The notes under the pieces were generated by a model. It did not search any database. It was given only the letters and a program-made list of their open reading frames with translations, and was not told the origin of the DNA. Made by a program: the position numbers and the translations under genes. A stretch of DNA of 48,205 bases from Indiicoccus explosivorum (GTDB lineage: Bacteria > Bacillota > Bacilli > Bacillales_A > Planococcaceae). The DNA lies in the NCBI RefSeq assembly GCF_002167005.1, contig NZ_NHTN01000041.1:1-48205 (forward strand), given 5' to 3'. Shown here piece after piece: positions 7,788-15,671 of this stretch (position 1 is its first letter; each line of letters starts with the position of its first letter).

Positions 7788-8246
7788 TCAGCCGGTTTTT
7801 TCGTTTCCGAACTCTTCCAGAAATGGCTGGGCATGTTCGTCCAGGCAGGCTTCGATCCGCTCCCTGAAATTTTTCCATGTCACCATTTCCAGCGCGGTCT
7901 CGACCGGAAAAAATCCCACTTCGAGGCTTTCCTCGGAAGGTGTCGGCATGCCGCCCACCGCTTTCGCCAAAAACAGCGTATTGCAGATCGACCGGCCGAC
8001 ATTCTGGAAAATGCCGCAGAATTTCACGATCTCGATGTCGATGCCACTTTCTTCCTTCGTTTCCCGGATGGCCGCTTCTTTCAGGGATTCCCCTTCTTCC
8101 ACTTGTCCGCCCGGCATCTCCCATCCTCTGCGCGGGCCTTTGATGAGCAGCAGCTCCCCTTGTCCGTTCAATACGACTGCGGCGGCCGAAACGATATGCT
8201 TCGGCGGCGCATAAATAGTTTGTGTTTCCTGACCGGTTGACATCAT
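7788..8246 (-). CDS. Nudix hydrolase
   Basis: A 152-aa Nudix-fold pyrophosphohydrolase. The full Nudix box GX5EX7REUXEEXGU is present at residues 47-69, with glycine, glutamate, the RETKEESG core and a following Ile. The start is placed at the ATG at 8246 (MMSTGQ), which has an AAGGGGGA ribosome site; the longer open frame upstream is basic, unlike the rest, and has no ribosome site. The WEMPGGQVEEGES segment and the small size resemble ADP-ribose or nucleoside-triphosphate pyrophosphatases that clear oxidised nucleotides, but the substrate cannot be assigned. It is monocistronic and convergent with the NYN gene. Confidence 0.85.
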   Translation of the reverse strand: MMSTGQETQTIYAPPKHIVSAAAVVLNGQGELLLIKGPRRGWEMPGGQVEEGESLKEAAIRETKEESGIDIEIVKFCGIFQNVGRSICNTLFLAKAVGGMPTPSEESLEVGFFPVETALEMVTWKNFRERIEACLDEHAQPFLEEFGNEKTG

Positions 8247-8351
8247 GCCGGTTTTCCCCCTTTTGTTCCGGATTGGTCCGCGTTCAGAATGGCGCTGATG
8301 AAAGCGGATCTTACTCAGCCGGTCATGTCGCGAAAACATGGAGTGCGGATA

Positions 8352-8390
8352 TGCGGATGAAAATGCCGCCGATCGGCTGATCGGCGGCGT
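8352..8390 (-). terminator. Terminator of the universal stress protein gene
   Basis: GCCGCCGATC (8365-8374) pairs perfectly with GATCGGCGGC (8379-8388) across a 4-base loop. On the minus strand it is followed by ATTTTCAT. The T-run is short, so termination may be partial. Confidence 0.6.
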
Positions 8391-8428
8391 TCGATCCGCT
8401 ATACCGGTGACGTGCTTTCAAAAGTTGT

Positions 8429-8863
8429 TCACTTTACGATCAGCACCGGCATTTTCGCTTTCTGTGCGACGTTGTGGCTCGTGCTGCCCAAGTAGAATTC
8501 CTTGATGCCGCTCAGTCCCCGGCTGCCGACCACGATGAGGTCACAGCCGTTGTCTTCGGCGTAGCGGACGATCTCTTTCGCGGGATTGCCCTGCAGCAGC
8601 TCCACTTGCTTCACTGCGTGCCCCGGCCCGAGATGCTCTTCCGCTTCCTTCAGCATTCTCGCTGCCCGTTCCTTCCGTTCCTTCTCGACATTCTCCGGAT
8701 TGGCGATGGCGGGATAGTACATCACAGACGGCGCAAGGACGGAAACGATGCTGATTTCCGATTTCGGCTCTTCCCCGGCGACAGATGCTGCCATTTCCAG
8801 TGCCTTTTTGCTGCAATCCGACCCATCGTACCCGACGACAATGCAGCGGAACTTCGAGGACAT
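8429..8863 (-). CDS. Universal stress protein, UspA family
   Basis: A 144-aa single-domain UspA-family protein. It opens with the beta strand CIVVGYDGSDCSKKALEMA and ends with DLIVVGSRGLSGIKEFYLGSTS-HNV...PVLIVK. The latter contains the ATP-binding signature G-2x-G-9x-G-S/T, so this is probably an ATP-binding type that forms dimers in the cytosol. Such proteins raise survival under starvation, oxidative or other stress, but the mechanism is usually unknown. The start at 8863 is chosen because AAGGAG lies 8 bp before it; a longer frame to 8896 would overlap the promoter. A consensus -10 sits 32 bp upstream. Confidence 0.9.
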   Translation of the reverse strand: MSSKFRCIVVGYDGSDCSKKALEMAASVAGEEPKSEISIVSVLAPSVMYYPAIANPENVEKERKERAARMLKEAEEHLGPGHAVKQVELLQGNPAKEIVRYAEDNGCDLIVVGSRGLSGIKEFYLGSTSHNVAQKAKMPVLIVK

Positions 8864-8894
8864 GCGGATCACTCCTTCGATTGTGGTTGATTCC

Positions 8895-8900
8895 ATTATA
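8895..8900 (-). promoter_or_regulatory. Consensus -10 hexamer for the usp gene
   Basis: The minus strand reads GGTATAATGG at 8893-8902, a perfect sigma-A -10 with its first base 37 bp from the chosen ATG. No good -35 is seen 17 bp further up, where the nitroreductase terminator lies. Confidence 0.4.
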
Positions 8901-8906
8901 CCGCGG

Positions 8907-8945
8907 AAAAAGGCACAAGGCTCCTGTCAGCCCTGCGCCTTTTTC
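8907..8945 (-). terminator. Rho-independent terminator of the nitroreductase gene
   Basis: On the minus strand AAAAAGGC..AGGGCT pairs with AGCC..GCCTTTTT around a GACAGG loop, with a couple of mismatches. It ends in T5 and lies just after the nitroreductase stop. Confidence 0.7.
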
Positions 8946-8950
8946 ATTCA

Positions 8951-9544
8951 TCACAGTTCCTTGAAATCCTGTTCGTCCCGGATCCACTTCGTGACGTCCG
9001 CCACGGGCTTCCGCTTGCCTTCCGGCAGTTCTTTCTTCGGATAACCGACATAGACGAAACCGAGCACTTCGCCTTTGTCCGACAGTCCGAACAATTTGCG
9101 CATCTCCGGGTCATACGCCGGGGCGCCGGTCCGCCAGTAAGTGCCGAGGCCCAGTTCATGCGCTGCGAGCAGCATATTCTGGATGGCCGCGTACACGGCC
9201 CCGTGCTCTTCCTGTTCGATCACTTTCGGGTTATCGCTCGGTTCGACGGCGACCGCGATGACGACCGGCGCCCGGTACGGCTTCTGCTTCGTCGCTTCCA
9301 GTTTCTTCTGATTCGTCTCGCTTTCCGGATCTTCCATTTTCGCCGCCTGGATCTTCGCGAGCGTCTCACCCAGCGGCTTTCGGCCGTCTCCTGTCAGCAC
9401 AAAAAAGCGCCACGGCTCCGTCCGGTGGTGGCTCGGCGCCCAAGTGCCCGCTTCCAGCACTTTTTGGATCAGTTCCTCCGGCACCGCTTCGTCCGTGACG
9501 AGCCCGTTGCTCCGCCGGTTTTTGATGATCTCCATGATATCCAT
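8951..9544 (-). CDS. Nitroreductase family protein
   Basis: A 197-aa FMN-dependent nitroreductase-fold protein, a small homodimeric flavoprotein that reduces nitro compounds, quinones or similar acceptors with NAD(P)H. The N-terminal IIKNRRSNG supplies the FMN-phosphate arginines. WAPSHHRTEPWRFFVLTG near residues 35-52 and the central AIQNMLLAAHELGLGTYWRTG near residue 120 are family hallmarks, closest in pattern to the YdjA-like short subgroup. The C-terminal GFVYVGYPKKELPEGKRKP segment is also typical. It lies 18 bp downstream of the racemase-like gene on the same strand, so the two are probably co-transcribed. The physiological substrate is unknown. Confidence 0.9.
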   Translation of the reverse strand: MDIMEIIKNRRSNGLVTDEAVPEELIQKVLEAGTWAPSHHRTEPWRFFVLTGDGRKPLGETLAKIQAAKMEDPESETNQKKLEATKQKPYRAPVVIAVAVEPSDNPKVIEQEEHGAVYAAIQNMLLAAHELGLGTYWRTGAPAYDPEMRKLFGLSDKGEVLGFVYVGYPKKELPEGKRKPVADVTKWIRDEQDFKEL

Positions 9545-9562
9545 TCCTGCTTCCTCCCCGCT

Positions 9563-10264
9563 TCAGTCATCCTCCCGCATCCGCCCGACGATCCGGCCGA
9601 TATGGATTTCAGCAGTGTTCAGCAGCGGAACCGGCAGATCCTCCGGTTTCAGGATCATCGGAAATTCCGTGCAGCCGAGAACGATGCCTTCTGCACCGCC
9701 CTCCCTGATCAGGCCTTCCGCAATCCGGATGAATTCCGCTTTTGTGTCCGGTTCGACGATCCCTTTTTCGAGTTCGGCGAGTGTCTTTTCATGTATGTAG
9801 CGCTGCTGTTCTTCATCCGGCACGATAACGTCGGTCCCCGCTTCATGGAACGGAATTTTAAAGAAGTCATTCTCCATCGTGAATTTCGTCCCGAGGAGCG
9901 CAACTTTGCCGAGCCCGAGGCGCTGCGCTTCATCGCGCGCCGCCTCGACGATGCTGATGAGCGGTATGGACGCTTTCGCCTGCACTTCGCCGAAGACGAT
10001 GTGCGGCGTGTTCGCCGCCATGACCGCGAAATCCGCACCCGCCCGCCGGAGAGCATCCGCCGCTTCCGCCAGGTAATCCGCCAGTTCGCCGGACTTGTCC
10101 GCTTCGAGGAGCTGAAAGATTTTGTACATGTTTATACTGTAAATGAAAAATTCGGGCAGTTCATCTCTTGTGCCTTCTCTCGCCTGCCAGCCGGCGATGA
10201 CGTCCCGGTAATAATCGATGGTCGATTCGGGCCCTGTCCCGCCGATGATGCCGAGTTTTTTCAT
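9563..10264 (-). CDS. Aspartate/glutamate racemase-family protein lacking one catalytic cysteine
   Basis: A 233-aa protein of the Asp/Glu racemase superfamily. It opens with MKKLGIIGGTGPESTIDYY, the typical N-terminus. These cofactor-independent racemases normally use two cysteines, one in a (C)NTxH motif and one in a GCTE motif. Here the first motif reads MAANTPH, with alanine where the first cysteine is expected, while the second (LGCTEFPMIL) keeps its cysteine. The protein may therefore act in one direction, accept a different substrate, or be a non-racemising relative. The ATG at 10264 is chosen for its AAGGGGGA ribosome site 5-6 bp upstream. It lies between a small unknown gene (17 bp upstream) and the nitroreductase, in what looks like one transcript. 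Confidence 0.8.
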   Translation of the reverse strand: MKKLGIIGGTGPESTIDYYRDVIAGWQAREGTRDELPEFFIYSINMYKIFQLLEADKSGELADYLAEAADALRRAGADFAVMAANTPHIVFGEVQAKASIPLISIVEAARDEAQRLGLGKVALLGTKFTMENDFFKIPFHEAGTDVIVPDEEQQRYIHEKTLAELEKGIVEPDTKAEFIRIAEGLIREGGAEGIVLGCTEFPMILKPEDLPVPLLNTAEIHIGRIVGRMREDD

Positions 10265-10281
10265 GTGATCCCCCTTCCGGT

Positions 10282-10626
10282 TCATGTCACCGCGCGGTAA
10301 TGGCTGTTCGCTTCTTCAATCATCGCGACGATGTAGATCGTGTTCCGTGACTTTTTTACGGCTTCCCGCTTCGCCTTGGCGGCATTCCCCTTATGCCGGA
10401 CGTAACAGCCGTATACGTAATCGAAATCCTTGAACGAGATGCGCCTCGCGCGTGACAGCCTGACGCTCGGCACATGCTGCTGGGCATTGTCGATGAACAG
10501 CGTATCCCCGACGACACTGACCCAGAACCACCTCGGCTTGATGCTGATGCGCGGCCGCGTATGAATTTCGTAGCCGGATGTTCCGGCCCTCACCAGCAAT
10601 GCTCTCCACAATTCAGCTGAAGTCAA
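10282..10626 (-). CDS. Small basic protein of unknown function, probable TTG start
   Basis: I do not recognise this 114-aa protein. It is basic and aromatic-rich (RISIKPRWFWVSVVGDTLFIDNA, FKDFDYVYGCYVRHKGN, KAKREAVKKSRNTIYIVAMIEEA), which suggests a compact alpha/beta fold that could bind nucleic acid. The TTG at 10626 is preferred because AAGGGG lies 9 bp before it. The frame stays open up to 10794 but that part runs through a simple-sequence repeat and an intergenic palindrome and looks non-coding. It is the first gene of a probable transcript with the racemase-like and nitroreductase genes. A tetranucleotide repeat sits directly in front of its ribosome site. Confidence 0.55.
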   Translation of the reverse strand: MTSAELWRALLVRAGTSGYEIHTRPRISIKPRWFWVSVVGDTLFIDNAQQHVPSVRLSRARRISFKDFDYVYGCYVRHKGNAAKAKREAVKKSRNTIYIVAMIEEANSHYRAVT

Positions 10627-10646
10627 GTTGTGACACCCCTTTTTCT

Positions 10647-10670
10647 CTGTCTGTCTGTCCGTCTGTCCGT
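10647..10670. repeat. Tetranucleotide simple-sequence repeat, six CTGT/CCGT units
   Basis: Three perfect CTGT units are followed by CCGT, CTGT and CCGT. On the minus strand this is ACGG/ACAG repeats just upstream of the ribosome site of the small gene ending at 10282. Tracts like this can change length by slippage; here that would alter promoter spacing or leader length, not the reading frame. Confidence 0.8.
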
Positions 10671-10700
10671 GCTCTCTCTGTAGCCTCACCGGGGACGCTG

Positions 10701-10724
10701 CACCGGTGCCTGGCACCCTTTGTC
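10701..10724. repeat. Intergenic palindrome GGTGCC-T-GGCACC
   Basis: GGTGCCTGGCACC at 10705-10717 is a perfect 13-bp palindrome, flanked by CCTTTGTC. I recall very similar GGTGCCAGGCACC elements scattered between genes in many Bacillaceae, but cannot check that here. No further copy was seen in this window. Confidence 0.5.
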
Positions 10725-10915
10725 TTATAATTCTAATATTTTTTACTCTTTTTTCATATAGCCAAAACAAAAAAACGCATTTTTCCGCCACCATGTGGGG
10801 GAAAAGAGCGGAAATTTATTCTTTTTCACCCGCTGCCGGGTGGTTTATCTCTGCCTGAACAGTGAAAAACAATAAAGATAGAGGTTTTTGATCCCACCAG
10901 TCGAGGAGGCGAAGT

Positions 10916-12547
10916 ATGAGAGCTGCTGAGTTATTGGTGAAGTGCCTGGAGAATGAGGGAGTCGAATACATATTCGGCGTCCCCGGAGAAGAGAATTTGG
11001 ATGTGATGGATGCGCTGCTCGATTCGGACATCGAGTTCATCGTCACGCGCCATGAGACGAGCGCCGCATTCATGGCCGGGACCTATGGCCGGCTGACGGG
11101 CAAGCCCGGTGTCTGCCTGGCTACGCTCGGGCCCGGCGCGACGAATCTGCTGACGGGCGTGGCGAATGCGAACATGGATTTTAATCCGGTTGTCGCGATC
11201 ACGGGCCAGGCGGGACTCGGCCGTCAGCACAAGGAGTCGCATCAGTATTATGACATGGAGAACGTATATGGGCCGGTGACGAAGTGGAATACGCAGATCA
11301 AGTCGCCGGACGTCATCCCTGAAGCGGTGCGCAAGGCGTTCCACACGGCGACGCGCGAGCGACAGGGCGCCGTCCACCTGGAACTGCCGGAAGATGTAGC
11401 GGCGATGGAGACGGACGCAGATGTGCTGCCGGTCATCGGCCACGCGGAATCGGCAACGGCCGACAGCGTGATCGCCCAAGCGCTGCAGCTGATCGGAGAA
11501 GCCGAACACCCCCTTATCCTGTCAGGTGATGGTGTGGCGCGCGGAGGCGCTTCGGAGGCACTCCGCGAATTCATCGATGTCCTGGACCTGCCGGCTGTGC
11601 AGTCGTTCATGGGTAAAGGCACGGTGTCGCGGAAAGACCGCCACAGCCTGCTGTCAGCGGGCATCGGCGGAAAGGATTACATTACGTGCGGGTTTGCGAA
11701 AGCGGATCTCGTCATCGCTGTCGGTTTCGACATGGTCGAATACCCGCCGGAGCGGTGGAATCCCGACAAGCGATTGGATGTGCTCCATATCCATACGGAC
11801 GAAGCGGAGACGGATGCCCATTATCCGGTCAGGCTGAACGTCACCGGCAACATCGGAGCGAATCTCCGGAAACTGACGGAAGCTGCGGAACGCCGGACAC
11901 GGGACAACAGCTGGATCGCCGATGTGCGGCGGGAAGCGCTGGATGAACTGGAACAGTTCGAGGGCGGAAGCCATTTTCCGGTGAAGCCGCAGAAAATCGT
12001 GCATGATCTGCGGAGCGTGCTCCGCGAGCGGGATATCGCCATTTCGGATGTCGGCGCGCACAAGATGTGGATGGCCCGCATGTACCATTGCGATGAGCCG
12101 GAGACGTGCCTCATCTCGAACGGACTCGCTTCGATGGGCGTCGCCGTGCCCGGTGCGATCGCCGCGAAACTGGCCCATCCCGAACGCACCGTCGTGGCGG
12201 TCGTCGGGGACGGCGCCTTCCAGATGACGAGTGCGGAGATGGAAACGGCCGTCCGCCTTGGTCTGCCGATTGTCATCCTGCTTTGGCGGGATGGCGGCTA
12301 CGGGCTGATCGAATGGAAGCAGCAGAATGAGTTCGGCCGCCCGTCGAACATCAAGTTCGGCAATCCCGATTTTATTAAACTGGCGCAGGCGTACGGGTTT
12401 GAAGGCATGGAAGTGACGGATTCCTCCGAGCTCCGCGAAACGCTGGAGCGGGCGGTTTCGCTGAATAGACCCGTGCTGATCGACTGCCCGGTGGATTACA
12501 GCGAGAACGTGAAACTGACGCAGAAACTCGGCGAAATTCTTTGTTAG
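10916..12547 (+). CDS. alsS: Acetolactate synthase-like ThDP enzyme (catabolic AlsS type)
   Basis: A 543-aa thiamine-diphosphate enzyme. The N-terminal pyrimidine-binding domain has the catalytic Glu47 in TRHETSA. The middle FAD/nucleotide-like domain spans about 180-340. The C-terminal diphosphate domain has GDGAFQM at 430-436. Twenty-seven residues after the metal-binding Asp431 comes Asp458 (WRDGGYG), where anabolic synthases have Asn; an Asp here, as in the WND motif of B. subtilis AlsS, favours the FAD-independent catabolic type that joins two pyruvates to acetolactate. No regulatory small subunit and no acetolactate decarboxylase gene are nearby. Instead an aldehyde dehydrogenase follows immediately, so another 2-oxo acid substrate is possible. 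GGAGG lies in front of the ATG. Confidence 0.8.
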   Translation: MRAAELLVKCLENEGVEYIFGVPGEENLDVMDALLDSDIEFIVTRHETSAAFMAGTYGRLTGKPGVCLATLGPGATNLLTGVANANMDFNPVVAITGQAGLGRQHKESHQYYDMENVYGPVTKWNTQIKSPDVIPEAVRKAFHTATRERQGAVHLELPEDVAAMETDADVLPVIGHAESATADSVIAQALQLIGEAEHPLILSGDGVARGGASEALREFIDVLDLPAVQSFMGKGTVSRKDRHSLLSAGIGGKDYITCGFAKADLVIAVGFDMVEYPPERWNPDKRLDVLHIHTDEAETDAHYPVRLNVTGNIGANLRKLTEAAERRTRDNSWIADVRREALDELEQFEGGSHFPVKPQKIVHDLRSVLRERDIAISDVGAHKMWMARMYHCDEPETCLISNGLASMGVAVPGAIAAKLAHPERTVVAVVGDGAFQMTSAEMETAVRLGLPIVILLWRDGGYGLIEWKQQNEFGRPSNIKFGNPDFIKLAQAYGFEGMEVTDSSELRETLERAVSLNRPVLIDCPVDYSENVKLTQKLGEILC

Positions 12548-12558
12548 GAGGATGTGCG

Positions 12559-14007
12559 ATGATTATCGGTTCAATTATCAGCGGTAAGGAACGCAATGAA
12601 AAAAGCCGCACCACCCACGAAGTGAAGAATCCGTTCGACGGCTCGACGGTCGCCACGCTGGCGCTGTCCACCGCGGATGACCTGAATGAGGCGGTCGAAG
12701 CTGCGCACAAAGCATTTGAAAACAAGATGAAAGCGATGCCCGCCCACGAACGGGCGGACATTCTCCGCAAAGCGGCCCGGCTGCTCGGGGAGCGCGAAGA
12801 TGAGTTCCAGCAGTCGATCACAGCGGAATCCGGCAAGCCGGTCAAACAGGCGCGCAAGGAAGTGGAGCGTTCGAAACAGCTGCTCCTCTATGCGGCGGAA
12901 GAAGCGAAGAAGATCGGCGGAGAAGTTGTGCCGATGGATGCGGCGATCGGCGGTGACAACCGGCTCGGGTTCGTGAAGAAGACCCCGCTCGGCGTCGTCG
13001 GCGCCATCACGCCGTTCAACTTTCCGCTGAATTTGTCGCTGCATAAGCTCGCCCCGGCGATCGCCGCGGGGAATACGATCGTTTTCAAACCGGCCGAGAA
13101 AACGCCGGTGACCGGCTACAAGCTCGTCAAACTGCTGCATGAAGCGGGTATGCCGGAAGACGCGCTGCACCTCATCATCGGGACCGGCTCGGAAATCGGC
13201 ACGCCGCTCGTCGAACACGAAAAAGTGGCGAAGATTTCATTCACTGGCAGCGTCCCGGTCGGCAAAAGCATCCAGAAAGCGGCCGGCTTCAAGAAAGTCA
13301 CGCTCGAACTCGGCTCCAATTCACCGAACATCGTCTTCGAGGATGCGGACTGGAAAGATGCAGCGGAACGCATCGTCGCCGGCGGCTTCGGCTATTCGGG
13401 CCAGACGTGCATTTCAGCGCAGCGCATTTACGTGCATCGGGACATCTTTGATTCGTTCACGGATGAGCTGGTGCGCCTCGCCAATAACCTTAAAATCGGC
13501 GATCCGGCGGATGCGTCGGTCGATATCGGGCCGATGATCACGGAAGATGAAGCGAAACGCGCGGAAGAATGGGTGGAAAGCGCGCTGTCCAAAGGGGCGA
13601 AAGCGGCGCTGAAAGGCGAACGGAGCGGTGCGATGCTGCCGCCGGTCATTCTGACGGATGTGACGGACGATATGCACGTCGTTCAAAAGGAAGTGTTCGC
13701 ACCGATTCTCGCCGTCATTCCCTTCGGGACGGAAGATGAAGCGGTCCGGCGCGCAAACGATTCCATCTACGGCCTGCAGGCGGCGGTTTTCACGAAGAAT
13801 ATCGACCGCGCCTTCCGGGTGGCGGACCGCATTGAAAGCGGCGGCGTCTGGATCAACGACGCGTCGACGTACCGCCAGGATAACTACCCGTACGGCGGCG
13901 TGAAGCAGAGCGGGATCGGACGGGAAGGCGTGAAATACGCCGTCGACGAGATGCTCGAGCTCAAGTTCATCGGTGTGAAACTGGATGGCGGCCCGCCTCG
14001 GGTTTAA
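12559..14007 (+). CDS. NAD(P)-dependent aldehyde dehydrogenase
   Basis: A 482-aa aldehyde dehydrogenase that oxidises an aldehyde to the acid. All active-site elements are present: Asn154 in ITPFNFP, the FTGS coenzyme loop at 228-231, the general base Glu250 in VTLELGSNSPNIV and the nucleophile Cys284 in GQTCISAQRIYV. The start is the ATG at 12559 with TAGGAGGA just before it; the alsS stop overlaps this ribosome site (11 bp between genes), so the two are translationally coupled. The pairing suggests the dehydrogenase removes an aldehyde formed by, or related to, the ThDP enzyme. The closest subgroup appears to be the glyceraldehyde-3-phosphate/lactaldehyde-like dehydrogenases, but the substrate is not resolved. 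Confidence 0.9.
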   Translation: MIIGSIISGKERNEKSRTTHEVKNPFDGSTVATLALSTADDLNEAVEAAHKAFENKMKAMPAHERADILRKAARLLGEREDEFQQSITAESGKPVKQARKEVERSKQLLLYAAEEAKKIGGEVVPMDAAIGGDNRLGFVKKTPLGVVGAITPFNFPLNLSLHKLAPAIAAGNTIVFKPAEKTPVTGYKLVKLLHEAGMPEDALHLIIGTGSEIGTPLVEHEKVAKISFTGSVPVGKSIQKAAGFKKVTLELGSNSPNIVFEDADWKDAAERIVAGGFGYSGQTCISAQRIYVHRDIFDSFTDELVRLANNLKIGDPADASVDIGPMITEDEAKRAEEWVESALSKGAKAALKGERSGAMLPPVILTDVTDDMHVVQKEVFAPILAVIPFGTEDEAVRRANDSIYGLQAAVFTKNIDRAFRVADRIESGGVWINDASTYRQDNYPYGGVKQSGIGREGVKYAVDEMLELKFIGVKLDGGPPRV

Positions 14008-14067
14008 TTCCGCCCGAAAACGGTCAAATACTAAGTAAGACGTCAAATGCCGGAGAGGTGAATCAAC

Positions 14068-14499
14068 ATGAAAGACAAGGATCAGGCACGCGATAAGAAG
14101 TGGTTCGGCAGCAGTCCGGTCGATCAGGACAGCCAGGAGCGCAGTTACCGGAAGGATGAACTTGCGGAACGCGAAGAAGGCACAGGCCGCACGAGCGAAG
14201 GCGGCAATGCCGAACGCCAGAAAAAGATGCGGAAAATGGAAGGTTCCGAGAATAAGCAGACGGTGGCGGACGCGGCGTATGACCGCGATGTCGCCTGGAC
14301 GGATGATGACGAGAAAATCGACGCGCTGTTCGACCAGAGCGACATGGTCGGCGGGCGCAACGAATCACCGATTCTTGAAAATGAAGACGTGAAACATGAC
14401 CCTTCGAAGGAAGACACCATTTCCTCCAGCGCGACGGTCGACAAAACGCACCGGATGATGGATAAGAAAAAAGAGCGCGAACAGGAAAAGGATAAGTAA
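14068..14499 (+). CDS. Charged, probably disordered protein of unknown function
   Basis: A 143-aa protein made almost entirely of polar and charged residues (Asp, Glu, Lys, Arg, Ser, Gln, Asn). It has no hydrophobic core, no cysteine, and stretches such as DKKKEREQEKDK at the C-terminus. It is probably intrinsically disordered. The coding call is supported by a GAGAGGTG ribosome site, a clean ATG and a strong terminator directly after the stop. It lies 60 bp after the aldehyde dehydrogenase and may be on the same message. Hydrophilic proteins of this kind are often stress-related in Bacillales, but I see no motif that proves it. Confidence 0.65.
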   Translation: MKDKDQARDKKWFGSSPVDQDSQERSYRKDELAEREEGTGRTSEGGNAERQKKMRKMEGSENKQTVADAAYDRDVAWTDDDEKIDALFDQSDMVGGRNESPILENEDVKHDPSKEDTISSSATVDKTHRMMDKKKEREQEKDK

Positions 14500-14508
14500 G
14501 CAACGATG

Positions 14509-14540
14509 AACCCCCGCCCGGGATGACCGGCGGGGGTTTT
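14509..14540 (+). terminator. Rho-independent terminator
   Basis: AACCCCCGCC (14509-14518) pairs with GGCGGGGGTT (14529-14538), followed by TTTTGGTTTTT. It ends the alsS-aldehyde dehydrogenase-14499 transcript. The next 100 bp to the dipeptidase stop show no gene. Confidence 0.85.
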
Positions 14541-14641
14541 GGTTTTTACCGATGTATGGTGTGCATGTTTCACCGGAACTTAGGCACTTTTCAGCCAGTT
14601 GGCAGTAACGGGACCACTTTTGGTAATACTCATTGCCGCTC

Positions 14642-15577
14642 TTAATAGAACTTCCCTTCCACATAATCCAGGAAGTTCCGCGACGCAAACCCTCTCACAT
14701 CCTCCTCGGAGTAACGCTTCAAGAGCTCATTGATGAGATTCGGATGGCGCGACGCATCTTCAAGTCCTTCGACGAACGTCGCGATGCCATCGAAATCGGA
14801 GCCGAGCCCGATCTGCTTTTTGCCGCCGAGGCTGCACAAGTGGTCGATGTGGCGGATCACATCGCTGATCGCCGCATCCCCATCCGCTTTCACGAACGGC
14901 GGGCAGTAGACGACGTGGATCCGGCCGCCTTTTTCGAACATCGCGCTCACCTGTTCATCGTCCAGGTTCCGCGGATGATCGCACAGCGCGCGGGCGTTCG
15001 AATGGCTCGCGATCGGATGATCCGCCAATTCCATGACATCCCAGAACGCATCCACGCTTAAATGGGAGACGTCCGTCAGCATCCGGTTGTCGTTCAGGAA
15101 TCCGACGACTTCCTTGCCGAATCGGGTCAGCCCGCCTCCGCGCGGTTCGCCTGCGCCGTCCGCGGCGAGGTTCGCATTGTTCCACGTCAGGCCGACCGAC
15201 CGCACGCCGAGCTGGTGGAGGATGCTCAGTTTGTGCAGGTCGTTGCCGATTGCATCCACCCCTTCAAGCGTCAGCATCGCCCCGATTTCCCCGTCCTCCA
15301 GGGAAGCGAAGTCGCGCCATTCCCGGATGTGCTTCATATCGGGGTTTTTGTCGAGGATTTCCGTGTGGAAATAGTGCACCTGATCAAGCGCCGCCTGGAA
15401 CTTCTCCTCCGCTTTCATTTGCGGCCGGATGAAGACGGCGAAGCACTGGACCCGCACCCCTCCTTGCTGCAGGCGGGTTTTATTGGTCTGGAGTTCCTGC
15501 GCGTTCCGGTAATCGAGCTCCCCTTTCGCGTCCGCGAGCTTCAGAAGCGCATCGCAATGTAAGTCGATGATGTCCAT
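14642..15577 (-). CDS. Membrane dipeptidase (peptidase family M19)
   Basis: A 311-aa zinc dipeptidase of the renal-dipeptidase family (M19), which hydrolyses dipeptides and often tolerates D-residues at the C-terminal position. The binuclear zinc ligands are visible: DLHCD at residues 5-9, the glutamate in MLTLEGVDAIG, the histidine in DVSHLSVDAFWDV and IASHSNARALCDHPRN. GLGSDFDGI near residue 260 is the conserved C-terminal aspartate motif. The start is the ATG at 15577 behind AGAGGGGGA. No signal peptide is present, so despite the family name it should be cytosolic, as usual in Bacillales. It diverges from an M20 amidohydrolase with only 94 bp between, suggesting shared control of peptide or acyl-amino-acid breakdown. 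Confidence 0.93.
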   Translation of the reverse strand: MDIIDLHCDALLKLADAKGELDYRNAQELQTNKTRLQQGGVRVQCFAVFIRPQMKAEEKFQAALDQVHYFHTEILDKNPDMKHIREWRDFASLEDGEIGAMLTLEGVDAIGNDLHKLSILHQLGVRSVGLTWNNANLAADGAGEPRGGGLTRFGKEVVGFLNDNRMLTDVSHLSVDAFWDVMELADHPIASHSNARALCDHPRNLDDEQVSAMFEKGGRIHVVYCPPFVKADGDAAISDVIRHIDHLCSLGGKKQIGLGSDFDGIATFVEGLEDASRHPNLINELLKRYSEEDVRGFASRNFLDYVEGKFY

Positions 15578-15612
15578 GTTCTCTCCCCCTCTTTTTTGCC
15601 GATTCATCTCCC

Positions 15613-15618
15613 AGTATA
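15613..15618 (-). promoter_or_regulatory. -10-like TATACT for the dipeptidase gene
   Basis: The minus strand reads CTGTATACTGGG, about 36 bp upstream of the dipeptidase ATG, in the 94-bp divergent spacer. The -35 region (CGTTTT) is weak. For the M20 gene the same spacer offers TTATCTTTAT as a possible -10. Confidence 0.3.
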
Positions 15619-15671
15619 CAGAAATTTCGGGTAAAAACGTGTTATCTTTATGGAATGAAGGAGGGATCGCC

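Noticed and set aside
10627-10794. Upstream extension of the small basic protein to 170 aa
   Set aside because: The added part translates a simple repeat and an intergenic palindrome, and its start has no ribosome site, whereas the TTG at 10626 does.
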